Below, in pieces: positions 27,033-36,806 of a stretch of DNA of 64,000 nucleotides; the stretch's first letter is position 1, and each line of letters starts with the position of its first letter. The position numbers and the translations under genes were made by a program. Origin of the DNA: Pelagomonas calceolata. Lineage: Eukaryota > Sar > Pelagophyceae > Pelagomonadales > Pelagomonadaceae. The stretch covers positions 186,001 to 250,000 of the forward strand of contig CAKKNE010000001.1 of NCBI GenBank assembly GCA_918797485.1. Reading direction: 5' to 3'. The notes below the pieces were generated by a model, which was not told where the DNA came from, ran no database searches, and saw only the letters and a program-made list of their open reading frames with translations.

Positions 27033-28792
27033 ATGAACGCCGCTTTCCCCCGACTCAGCGCCTGGCTGGGCCTGGGCCCTCCATCACCCTCTGCTGAGGA
27101 GGCAAGCACTGCCCCGCCCGCCGAGGCACCGCCGACGGGCACACCGATGGAGGTCGAAGAAGAGGCCACGGCCGCCGCCGCCGTCGCCTGGCTCTCGCCC
27201 GAGCTCGCGACGTCGCCCCAGCGGAGGGCCCCGGCCAGTTCCGCCGCCGCCACGGCCCCCTTCTCGCCATCGTTCACGACCGAGCGCCCGCAGCGGCCCC
27301 GGCGGCGGCCCTCGCCCCAATTGATGGAGGCGCCCGCGCTCGCTTCGCCGACTCTAGCGGAAGAGCCGCCTTCACAACCGGCACCCGTCGAGCTGCCCGA
27401 GACGCCCCCCGTCGAACAAGTAGAGAAGATGGTCCTCGAACCACCTAAACCACGGCGCAAGCCCATGGCCCCGCCGCCGCCGAAACTGGAAGAGGCCCTC
27501 CGGCAAAAACTCGCGGAAGCTCTCGGGGACGACGCTACATCATACATCAATTCATTTAGACGATGTGGCCGATGTGGCAAGGCCTGCGACTCTTCCAAGT
27601 GTATGGTGGAGCACCCGGCCCACTTGCGGCGGGACCGAGGCGCGACGTTTTCCTTTTCGTCGTACGAGTCGCTCTACGCGTGTGGCGTGTGCGGCGCCGA
27701 GTTCAAGGAGGTCGTCGACGCGAAGAACGGCGTCATCTCGTCGTCGAAGTTCGTGGGTGACTTGGTGTGTTTTTGTGGAGTGCACGCCGCCCAGTGTTTG
27801 CGGAGCGATCCCCAACGGGTCCACGAGAACGCCGTCACGCTGTCGCGGGCCCACGACCTCCAGGAGCACTTGGATAATGTGCCAGATGATGTAGAAATAC
27901 TGACCGTGACGTGGGGGGCCACTCGACCCGTGAGCGTGAGCTTCCAGCCGGACGGTTTGCGTTTTTTAAAGCTGCGGGTCTTGTCCCTGCAGACGCTGGA
28001 AGGGTTTCGGACCGTCTACCTCGACCAGGTCACGGTGCCCTCGCTGCAAGATTTAACATTGCAACATAAATCACGAAGTTGCTGGGTGCATTTGGATTTA
28101 CCGCAGATCCGGTACGTTGCCGCGTCCTACGCCATCGCCGCGTCGACGGCGTGAACGCGCCACTGCACACTCACGGCGTCGGTCCGCGCAGGAATCTATA
28201 TCTGAGAAGTTGGGAGGGCGAGGCCGACTGCGTCCGGTCGTTATTAGCCGAAGCTGTTGATTTAGAAACGTTCGCGGCTAGATGTCTACCGGCCGAGGAT
28301 TTGAGATTTTGCTCGGACTGTCTAAGGGAGGTGACGGTCAACCGCTGCGAAGCCTTGCGGACGTTAATTTTGGATGCGCCGTATTTGACGCATCTGCGCG
28401 TGGACCACTGCTTCAATTTGGACAATATCGAGTTCCTGCACCCCTCTTCAACAGGTGGGCCGCTGAAGGTGTCGAGTCGCGGCGCGTATCTGGGCGGCAC
28501 GGCGCGGAGAAACTTGCGCGCGCATCCGCGTTCCGTACGAGCTGATGATGATCAAGACGCGGCGCGTTCCGTCTTTCCTCTCGCTTCGTATGCGCACGAG
28601 GACCACTCGGGGCAAGCGGCTAGAGCTCTGAACGGGCGCTCGTCGGGCTGCAAGGCCTGGTGGGATGCCGAGAGTGATGGGGAGTCGGACGTTGGGGATA
28701 GTGATGACGAGGACGAAGAACCCGAGGCCGTGCGCGACTTCCGGAGGATGATGGCGTTCGTCGCGCGACGCGCCGGCGACGGCGGTGACTAA
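27033..28792 (+). CDS. Cys-rich, leucine-rich-repeat-like protein
   Basis: Exons 27033-28111 and 28192-28792 give 559 residues. The N-terminal 165 residues are Pro/Ala/Glu-rich. A cysteine cluster follows (CGRCGKACDSSKC, YACGVCGAEF, LVCFCGVHAAQC), likely zinc binding. From about 300 there are irregular leucine-rich units (LKLRVLSLQTLEGF, VTVPSLQDLTLQ, LREVTVNRCEALRTLILDA, LTHLRVDHCFNLDNI). The end is acidic (DVGDSDDEDEEPEAV). Segment 28455-28640 reads less naturally and may hide another intron. LRRs suggest protein binding; function unknown. Confidence 0.65.
28112..28191 (+). mobile_element. Introner-like intron in leucine-rich protein gene
   Basis: 80 bp from GTACGTTGCC to GGTCCGCGCAG, phase 2, restoring QIRNLYLRSWEGE. 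It carries TACGCCATCGCCGCGTCGAC and GGCGTGAACGCGCC. Confidence 0.65.
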
Positions 28793-29516
28793 AATTTTTT
28801 GCTGTTTTCTAGACCTATGCTGCGTCGTGTTCCTCTGCCTATTGACGTTCTACAGCTTATTCTCGCGGGTTTTGTCCGATGCGCACGTTTTTGGTCCCAC
28901 TTACTCGTCAAGTGTCGAACAGCATAAGTTCATTACGCGCCCTCGGCCCAGAGGAAAATCGCTCGCGCATAGCACAAGCATCGAGGCTTTGGTCATCCTC
29001 TGAAACTCTGCTGAGTCTGCTCACCATCGCGTTAATTGTATGGCCGAGTGCGGTTGCTGCGTGTGGTTGGGTTATACTAAGGATTCCTACCGCGATTTCA
29101 AGAAGCGCCCGTCGCAACGCACGCCGAAAAGGTCACGAGTCTCACCGAGCGCCAGTGAAAGCAGCTCAAACACTGAGTCGTCGTCAAGCTCCCCAGTCAC
29201 TAGAACGAAGCGCCGCCACAAACCGTTGATTCGGAATAAAAGAAGAAGGTGAACGCGATGGGCCAGGCGCGGGCGCCGCCCGCGCGTCTTGCGGGCGTGA
29301 AGCGGATAGGCCGCTCCCTCAAGTACAGCAGAGCATGATGAAAGGTATGCCCCGGCTCATGATAAAACTGGTTGAGCGCTTTGAAATTCCCCCTTGTAAT
29401 ATTCCTTTGTATGCATATAATCTCCCTCCCGGACAGAGCGGGAATTAAGCTCTGAACTTCACTATTCGGGGGTCAGCCGGAGAGGTCCCTTTTCAAAAGT
29501 CATCCGCCTAGGCCTG

Positions 29517-29565
29517 TATACATGTATACTATACTTATGTAACATGTATATATATATACGGATTC
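29517..29565. repeat. AT-rich TATA/CATG tract
   Basis: Alternating GTATACATGTATAC-like and TATATATATA sequence in an otherwise GC-rich region; partly self-complementary. Confidence 0.6.
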
Positions 29566-30710
29566 CTAGTATGTCGATACGCTAGATCGCTAGGTCTTGC
29601 GGCTCGCCAAAATACACCAGCGATTGACGGCGCCATCTACCGTCCAAATGGTACATCATATCAACTCCAGCGCGGTTTTCATCCACACTCGACGGAACCG
29701 GAGCCGACGGCCCGCGCTCGGAGGGCGGGAGAAGAATTCTACTAGACAACTCCCGAGTTTATGTTCGTTTTTATCCGTTTGTTGATGGTAGAGGCCGTTT
29801 AGGCCGCCTGGACATGAGCCTATCTATATTAGAAGTCCCGTTGGAGCCGCGCGAAACTGCGATTCGGCAGCCTCGCGTTTACCCAAAGGTGAGCCGAGAA
29901 CCTGACTCTGCGAGTATCAGCGACGACACCATCCAGATGGACCATAACGCCGTTGTTCTATTCACAATCGACCGACTTGCCCGTTCTCCGCGGACGACGG
30001 TACGTTGACGGAGCACCAGAAAGGGCCCAGACCAGTGGTTTATAAAATAAATTCGCGTTTCAGGCGCTTCGGTTATGGGACGGGCCAGCTAATTGGCCTG
30101 AGCGTGTCCTACATTTGATTTCCTATTGCCAAATGCTCCCGCGCCTTGTCGGTCTCGCGACCACCGTATCTCGCTTATATGGGCGAGTTACTTTGACCTG
30201 CGACCATCAGCCCGTGTAACATCACCATGGACCATGACGCGATCATTTGTTTCATGACCGACGGACTTACGCGAGGTCCAGATAAAGATGTTCACGCCCC
30301 GAGCGTGGGCAGCCAAAAGTACCCTTCTTATAATGTAGATGTCATATACTTGTAGTTGACTATCGATGGGGTAGTATAGGGTCCAACGGGACCGCTATTA
30401 CGATTCCTGGGGGCCCTCAAAAATTGACGTTTTTGACGGGAACGGGGCGCCATCGGGCCCAAATTGTTTACTTTTTTCGGATCTAGATCGGCTCACGGAC
30501 TCTCTCCGGGATAGGTCTGGGGTCGGGTGGTCCCCTAGGCCGCATTCGCCAGCGCTTGGGGCTCCCCAGAGGCCTCTGGATCGAAATCTTTGGCAAATCA
30601 TGGTCGGCACGGCCTTCAGCATGACGGCGACGGTGCGGCCTCGCGACGGCGGTACGGTGGCGGCCGTGTATACTTGGAACTCACAATCGATGGACGGACC
30701 TCACGACCGG

Positions 30711-30975
30711 CGGGCGGTCTCGTTTGGCCCGACGGCGTGAAGGCAACATTAATGGAGAGCCCGGACGGCGACACGAGGCCGACCGGCGCAACTGAAATGG
30801 CATTACTGGGCAGACCTCGCGGCCCGCGGGCGGTCTCGTTTGGCCCGACGGCGTGAAGGCATCATCAATGGAGAGCCCGGACGGCGGCACGAGGCCGTCC
30901 GGCGCAACTGAACAACATCGACGGAGTGGTTCGGCGGCCGGCGGGCGGTCTAGTTTGGCCCAACGGCGTACCGAC
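30711..30975. repeat. 115-116-bp tandem repeat, about 2.3 clear copies plus a diverged one
   Basis: Units begin CGGGCGGTCT at 30711, 30827 and 30942. Shared internal blocks include TTTGGCCCGACGGCGTGAAGG and GGAGAGCCCGGACGGCG. A weaker copy may precede from about 30595. The unit length is not a multiple of three, so it is not a coding repeat. Confidence 0.8.
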
Positions 30976-31598
30976 GTGGAGAAGGCATTGATCAATGTAA
31001 ATCCCTGGATTGTCCTATCAGCTTCCCCCGTGGAGCAGTTACTGGATGCGAAAACGTCCTAAGTCCTATGAGTCGGCGGCGCGAAGTCCGGAGCCTGAGG
31101 GCAGACCGACCGCGTGGTGAGTCCGGCGGTGACGGGCAGGCGGCGGCATGACCTGGTAGGAACGTCCGGTCGCGTTGGCCCACTTGGACCGGCGAGACAC
31201 GCTCGGAGGGTGCACCTACCCGAAGTTTTTTTTCCCTCCCTTTCCATGAGGCCGGGGGGTTGTTTTCGAAGGTAAGGTCTAAAACACTAAAAAAAAAAAA
31301 AAAATGGTCCAAAGCAATAGAGCGCAAAGGACCTTGCTTATATGTATGCACCGATGGGAGCGCCCGCGCATGCGGCGTAGGCGATTGCACGTGTACAGTA
31401 CCGACCCTTAGCGATCCCCGGGAGACCTCAGGACCACGTATCGACAGGATTCCACCGACGCGCCCGCCACGGTGGCGTCGTCAATATCGCGAATTAAAAA
31501 AAAAACTTTTTTCGTCCCCCAGGAAGTGTCCCATTGATCTCTTTGGACCAGTAGCTAACCGAAGGGTACTCAAACAACTGCATGTCGTTCGCCTGCTT

Positions 31599-31623
31599 CC
31601 TAGTGTGTCTACAGGCCGCTAGC
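31599..31623 (+). promoter_or_regulatory. Recurrent promoter palindrome, copy 3
   Basis: CCTAGTGTGTCTACAG then GCCGCTAGC, about 205 bp upstream of the transporter ATG. Confidence 0.45.
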
Positions 31624-31829
31624 TTGATTTTGGCTGGGTTTGCAGGTACGGCGCAAGAGGGAGCGCTACGTTGCAGTTTCACTCCTCCGACGTGCGCACG
31701 AATGTGCCGGGAAACTTGCATCAGCTTGCACCCCATAGTTGTGCAGCACTGAAAGTGTACAGCTGCAGCATGCCCACTGCAGCTTGACTGCAGCAAACGA
31801 CGCGACACGTGCACGACGCCGACGCGACG

Positions 31830-32836
31830 ATGCGGCCCTCCGCGGCCCGCGCGACGTTGCTGGCAGTCGCCCTGAGCTACGGCTCGCAGGACGTGGCGCT
31901 GCGGCTCGTCCTGACGCTAACCGCGGCGCCGTCGCCGCCGGCCGTGGCCCTGGTCAAAGCGTTGATCCAGGCCGCCGCGTTCGCGCCGCCCTACTTTTTT
32001 TCGAGGCGCGACGGCGCCGCTCCACCCTGGTCCGTGTCGCTCGGCCTCGCGGCGGCACTCGTGGCGTCCAACGAGTTTCTGCTCGAGGGCATCAAGCGGA
32101 CGTCGGCGGCGAAGGCTGCGTTCCTGCTCCAGTTGTCCGTCGTGTTTACGCCGATCCTGGAATACCTTGTGCTGCGGCGACGGCAAGGCGCGCGCGTCTG
32201 GCTCGGAGCATTGTGTGCGTGCGTGGGCTGCGCGTTTCTGACGAGCAGTCCGGACGACTCCTTCGTGATCGTCCAGCAGCGGACCGGCGATTTACTGGTC
32301 GTGGCCGCGGCGACGGCGTGGGCGGCGTACATCGTGCTCACGGCGGCGATCCCGCCGGACGCGGGCGCGCTCGAGGTGCAGGCCCGCAAGAACCTCGCCT
32401 GCGCCGGGTTCTACGCGCTGAGTGGAAATTAAATTTCGGGCGCCCCACGCCATCGACGCGATGTTGTCTACACAGGTTCTACGGCATCTGCTGGGCCTCG
32501 TCCGCGTCCGTCGAGGCCTCGGGCGCCTGGACGCCGCGCGCTTTATTGGTTGTAGCCTACTGCGCCCTGGTCCCAGGAGCGCTCGCGGACGTGCTGCAAC
32601 AAGGAGCCCAGGCCGCGATTCACGCGGCCGAGGCGTCAATCGTCCTCTCATCGGAGCCGATCTGGGCGGCGCTCCTCGCGGCGCCGGTGCTCGGCGAGGG
32701 CCTCACGGCACGCGTCGGCGGCGGCGGCGCCCTGATCTTCGCGGGCGCGGCGCTCGCGGCGAGCGGCTCTAGCCCGGGCGCCGAGGCGGCGGCATTCCTC
32801 GACGCGGCATTCGCTGATGTGCAAGTTGAGGCTTAA
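31830..32836 (+). CDS. EamA/DMT-family transporter
   Basis: Exons 31830-32407 and 32476-32836 give 312 residues, the usual size of the drug/metabolite transporter family. About ten hydrophobic helices form two EamA halves: ATLLAVALSYGSQDVALR, PAVALVKALIQAAAFAPPYF, AAFLLQLSVVFTPILEYLVL in the first, and ASIVLSSEPIWAALLAAPVL with GGGALIFAGAALAA in the second. The substrate cannot be told. The N-terminus starts directly with a membrane segment, so the target membrane is unclear. Confidence 0.82.
32408..32475 (+). mobile_element. Introner element with 8-bp target-site duplication
   Basis: 68-bp intron. GTTCTACG occurs as the first 8 bases of the intron and again as the first 8 bases of exon 2, so the duplication itself supplies the GT donor. 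Inside are CTGAGTGGAAAT, CCCCACGCCATCGACGCG and the end CTACACAG. Splicing gives GCC-GG/G-TTC-TAC (AGFYGICW). Confidence 0.8.
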
Positions 32837-33167
32837 GTTTAAGTTAAGCCGACCATTATGCCTTCGCGAGCAATCCCGGGACGGCCCGAGTCTTCCTCGC
32901 AGATCGAGACCGGTTCGTCTGCACCCTAATTGGCCGCAAATTCGCAGCGTCCACAACCAATCCTGACGCGCAGCTTGCTACAGCTCGCATACGTCACTAT
33001 CAATCATTTAAACACGCGCGCGCCGCTTTCACAGCCGCCGCGGCAGCAATAATGGGCTCACCATGGCCGCACGCGTTCTCGCACGCCGCGCGCGGCGAGG
33101 CGCCTGTCGACCTTCTCGCACGCAGACCGAGCGTAGCGCTGCGCTCTAACGCGGCCGCGGGTGCAAG
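32837..33167. other. Intergenic region
   Basis: Between two plus-strand genes. It opens with a TTAAGTTTAAGTTAAG repeat just after the transporter stop. Otherwise nothing is seen. Confidence 0.4.
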
Positions 33168-35153
33168 ATGGGTGGTGTCACGGGCCCGGTTTACGGAGAC
33201 AAGCTCAAGGGCATCTCGGAGGAGAAGGCCGCCGACGCCGTGCAGCACGCGCTAGACCTCTGCAAGGCACCAAGACTCGCATACGGATATGTGGACCAAG
33301 TTGCCTATAATGATAGGTTCGTCCCCGCGTTCATGGCGCGCCTCGGCCTCAAGGACGTCAAGGAAGTGCCGGTACGGTCGGCGCTCGACCTCGTCCACCG
33401 GACCCACCTAGCTAAGAAAGAAGAAGAGACGCTCAACGCGCGGCACGAGACGTACCAAAATAAGAAGGACGAGTCGGACGAGGAGGAGTCGGGAAGTTCT
33501 GATGACGAAGACGAGGAGTCGGACGGCTTCGTCGGTTCTGATAGTGATGATGATGATGCTGCTGCTACTACTAAGGTGACGGCGGTCGTGCCGTGCGCCC
33601 CATTGCGCCGCCGCCTACGAAATGTTCCGAAGTCGGAGGACGACCTGCTCGCCGAGAAATTAGCTCCGGTCCACGACGCCCTCCGCAAGGCGGACTTAGC
33701 GTTACAGAAGGCCGTGAGAGACAAGTGCGCGACGCAGGAGGCCCTACGTGCTATCGGATTAAGCGGATTCGATAGCAGGGTTCTAGGGTTCGCCTTCGAG
33801 GACAAGGACTACGCCATCAAGTGGGCGGAAACCGCGCTCCCAGAAGAGCACGGTTTAGATTTCGCGTCGATGCCCACGTCACGGGAGGTCTGGCGCGGGC
33901 TCATCAGGTATCATCGAGGTCTGGCCGACGGCGTGCTCGAAAAGCGGATCACGGCCACGCGGGAGTGCTGCGCCGATCTCGACTTCGACCACAGAAGCAC
34001 GTATACCCAGAACGCGCACGTCGCGCCGGCTATACGTGCTGCTGCGGTCGCTGGGTCAAAGCGGAGGAAGATGAACGCGGACGCCGACGCCGAGGCCATC
34101 GAATCATTAAGGGAGTTCGAGGATGATCAGGGGGCGCTGCTCCCACCCAACAGTGCCTTCCACCGGTCCGTCGTGCCCCTACAAGTAGAACTTCTTCCCG
34201 ATCACGTTGCTCCAGATCTGACGCAATTGGTCTGGGCCAAGGACGCTGAGACCGGCCAGCCCGTATTGATCAAGGCGGGAGAGATGCAGGAGAAGGTGAT
34301 CTTAGGTCGGGGCTCCGAGTTTCAGCTCGGGCTCAGTAGTAGAGGCAAGGACCAGGAGCCCATCGGTCGGGTCGTGCGAGTGCATGATGGAGACGCGGCG
34401 CTGATGACGGGCGACGCGTGGAACGGCCATCCACTAGGTGATGGTACCTACGTCACGCACCGGGGCCGCGGGGGCCCGTTCGCTCTCTGTTTGGACTTCC
34501 GCGACCGGGCGTCGACGTGGGCCCTAGGCGGACATGACGACATGGACGCGGTTCGGTCGTCGCTCGGCCTCAAGCTCGTCTCGTCGACGGCGGTGGTCAC
34601 TACGGAAGGGACGCTCGAAGATTTCCGGCACGCGCGCTTCGAGAGCACGGGCGAGATCCCCGGCGGCTTGTCTGCTTTAATGGAGGACTGCGAGGTCCTG
34701 TGTGCGAAGATGCGCGACGCCTCCTCGGAAGCGGCGGGCGGCGAGGTGTGGCTAATTGGTGGGCTTCAGCTCGAGAGACTGGGTCGGAAGGGGGCGTCGG
34801 AAGGGACGACCCGGTTCAACATCGTCCAGTATTCGAGATGCGCGGGCTGCATGAACTCCCTCCAGAAGCTGAAGCTAGATTATCTGGAGTCGCAGGGCCT
34901 CAAGGCCCTACACCACGTCTCGCTCAAGGCGGCGCTGCTCGGCCACATCCAGGTGCGGCTCGTCGGATACGCGCACGCGGCGGCCGGGAACTTCCATCCT
35001 GATGGTTCAGTCGTCGGGCCGATCCGCTCCACGCGCATGGCGAACTCGGCTGCGATGGCGGCGCCCGCGAACTTGCGCTCGTGGAACTTCTCGAGCGGCA
35101 CGAGCGGCCCCATGCCCGCGCTCATGGGACCAGCCTTGGGGCCGTCGGTGTGA
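33168..35153 (+). CDS. Acidic-linker protein of unknown function
   Basis: 661 residues, single exon. Residues about 100-135 are a Ser/Asp/Glu tract (DESDEEESGSSDDEDEESDG), typical of nuclear or nucleolar proteins. A helical part (DLLAEKLAPVHDALRKADLA) and a basic patch (GSKRRKMNADAD) follow. The C-terminal half is globular and ordered, with GRGSEFQLGLSSRGK, HPLGDGTYVTHRGRGG and YSRCAGCMNSLQKLKL. I do not recognise any family. No signal peptide or membrane segment. Confidence 0.65.
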   Translation: MGGVTGPVYGDKLKGISEEKAADAVQHALDLCKAPRLAYGYVDQVAYNDRFVPAFMARLGLKDVKEVPVRSALDLVHRTHLAKKEEETLNARHETYQNKKDESDEEESGSSDDEDEESDGFVGSDSDDDDAAATTKVTAVVPCAPLRRRLRNVPKSEDDLLAEKLAPVHDALRKADLALQKAVRDKCATQEALRAIGLSGFDSRVLGFAFEDKDYAIKWAETALPEEHGLDFASMPTSREVWRGLIRYHRGLADGVLEKRITATRECCADLDFDHRSTYTQNAHVAPAIRAAAVAGSKRRKMNADADAEAIESLREFEDDQGALLPPNSAFHRSVVPLQVELLPDHVAPDLTQLVWAKDAETGQPVLIKAGEMQEKVILGRGSEFQLGLSSRGKDQEPIGRVVRVHDGDAALMTGDAWNGHPLGDGTYVTHRGRGGPFALCLDFRDRASTWALGGHDDMDAVRSSLGLKLVSSTAVVTTEGTLEDFRHARFESTGEIPGGLSALMEDCEVLCAKMRDASSEAAGGEVWLIGGLQLERLGRKGASEGTTRFNIVQYSRCAGCMNSLQKLKLDYLESQGLKALHHVSLKAALLGHIQVRLVGYAHAAAGNFHPDGSVVGPIRSTRMANSAAMAAPANLRSWNFSSGTSGPMPALMGPALGPSV

Positions 35154-35966
35154 ACCTCTCCCTTCCCACGCACCGCCACCGCGTAAGTGATACACCTTCA
35201 ACGAAGGATCAGTCTAGCCTCCCGCAGGCGTCCTTGGACATTCGTGCGGGTGCTTTGAACACTGCTTTCGTTAGTCCGGCGCACGCGCAACGGACGCACA
35301 ACGCGAGATAACGGGGTTAGAGGATGCAGTTGCGCCGCCGTCAAAACCATTTAATTTTGATTCGATCGACGTTGAATTTTGGTTTATCGAAGCCACGCTT
35401 GAGCTTGACTTGCTCGGGCTCGTCGGCGCCCCGCGACCGCCGCGGGGTGACTGGCCCGTGTCATTCGCGCTACCCGTCCTGGGGAGGACTGGGAGGCGTG
35501 GAGTGGGGCGGAGATGCGTAATGAGACCCGCCAAAATCGGTGGCTCCCAACAAGCTCCTTGCGAAACTCATCGAACCCGCATTTACGCCACGTCGCCGCC
35601 CGCGTCGCAATTTTACAACGCGCGCCGCGCATCGCGGCGCGGTCTCGATCGACCCTCGGCCGTCGCGGCGCGCGTCGCGCCCGGTCTCGCGCAAAACTAT
35701 TTTTGCCTGCTCGCATTTTCTACGCAAAAAGTCCGCGGACGCGCGCGCGCAAGCCCGCGAGGCGCCGCGCGGGACCACGGAAGCGGTCGGAGCCGCCACG
35801 GCCGCTGACGAGGCTAAAACCCGGCCTTGTAAGCAGCCAGCTCGCGTCTGCTTTCGAGACGCTTGGATGTATTACATCAAGCAAAACTAACCCTCCGGGC
35901 CCGCCCAACGCCATCGCCGCGCCAGCACGCCCGTCACGCCCCCCGCCCCGCAGACACAACAACAAA
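35154..35966. other. Long 5' intergenic region
   Basis: 813 bp upstream of the lectin-like gene. It is Arg-codon-like by GC content, and antisense frames at 35384-35799 lack protein character. Near the ATG lies ACGCCATCGCCGCG, a weak introner-like motif. No gene is seen. Confidence 0.45.
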
Positions 35967-36644
35967 ATGGCCGCCTACCAGACCATCGAGACGCCCCTCG
36001 TCGCCGACAAGCCGGCCGGCAAGTCCCTCAAGGGCTTGGTGGCTGGCGCCGCCGCGGCCTCCTTCGTCCTCGGCGCGCTCGCCGCCACGGCCGTGTCCGC
36101 CACGGTCGCGGCGCCGACGACGTCCTTCTTCCGCCCCCTGTACGTCTTCGACCAGCAGCTGGGCACGACGACCTTCGACGAGTGCGTGGAGAAGTGCCCC
36201 ACGATCGACGACTTCTGGCACATCCCGTGCATCACGTCCTTCGACATGAACCACCAGCTCCTCGCCTGGATGACCAAGAAGTACGGCCCCGACAAGTCCT
36301 TCGCCTGGGTCGGCCACCGCGACAGCGACTGGGTCGAGCCGGAGTGCCAGGCGTTCCAGGACGCGCAGTTCAAGGGCGACATGGTCAAGCGCAACGGCTG
36401 CGCGTTCGAGGGCGACCTCTCGAAGCCCGAGTGCTCGGGCAGCGACTTCGACGGCGCCGACGGCTGCGCCGTCCTCGTCAACGCCCAAACGGACACGGGC
36501 GCCGCGGCGCTCAACCTCCCCGGGGGTTCGGTCACGTCCTACGAGCAGCTCCACGGCAACTGGATCAAGTCGACGGACTGCGAGTCCGCCGGATTGCCCG
36601 ACGACCAGAACGAGGTCAACTGCATCTGCCAGAAGATCATGTAA
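35967..36644 (+). CDS. Membrane-anchored, C-type-lectin-like protein
   Basis: 225 residues from the ATG at 35967. A signal-anchor segment lies at about 22-50 (LVAGAAAASFVLGALAATAV). The ectodomain has paired cysteines and ends GLPDDQNEVNCICQKIM; with KSFAWVGHRDSDWVEPECQAF this resembles the C-type lectin fold, where WVG and a final CxCxK strand recur. Ligand unknown. The short cytosolic N-terminus (MAAYQTIETPLVADKP) may carry sorting information. Confidence 0.6.
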   Translation: MAAYQTIETPLVADKPAGKSLKGLVAGAAAASFVLGALAATAVSATVAAPTTSFFRPLYVFDQQLGTTTFDECVEKCPTIDDFWHIPCITSFDMNHQLLAWMTKKYGPDKSFAWVGHRDSDWVEPECQAFQDAQFKGDMVKRNGCAFEGDLSKPECSGSDFDGADGCAVLVNAQTDTGAAALNLPGGSVTSYEQLHGNWIKSTDCESAGLPDDQNEVNCICQKIM

Positions 36645-36806
36645 GTCGCGGACGCCGCGGCTTCGAGGCGACGCTCCCCTTCCCCCCCCCGCTCACTCAT
36701 GGCTACGCGCCTGCCGTGACGTGGTTTCCCCTTCCCCCGCGCCGCCTCTTAAGCATCGAGTACACCCTTCGCGGCGACGAGGCGTATTGGATCACACATG
36801 TTACAA

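Larger units (their letters stand above)
28793..31829. other. Gene-poor, lower-GC block with decayed repeats
   Basis: Three kilobases without a convincing gene, the longest such stretch in the window. GC drops visibly between about 28.8 and 30.4 kb. Contents: small unsupported frames at 28785-29252 (one, 29040-29252, is Ser/Arg-rich), an AT-rich patch at 29517-29565, a diverged repeat pair near 29935 and 30230, 115-116-bp tandem repeats at 30711-30975, a 15-A run near 31290-31305 and a palindrome copy at 31599. No transposase, reverse transcriptase or RNA gene was recognised. Confidence 0.6.

Noticed and set aside
29040-29252. 70-codon Ser/Arg-rich frame as a small gene
   Set aside because: Composition is protein-like at the end but there is no conserved motif, and neighbouring frames are equally open.
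28793-31829. Retroelement or DNA transposon remains in the gene-poor block
   Set aside because: No reverse transcriptase, integrase, transposase, long terminal repeat or target duplication was seen; only short tandem and diverged repeats.
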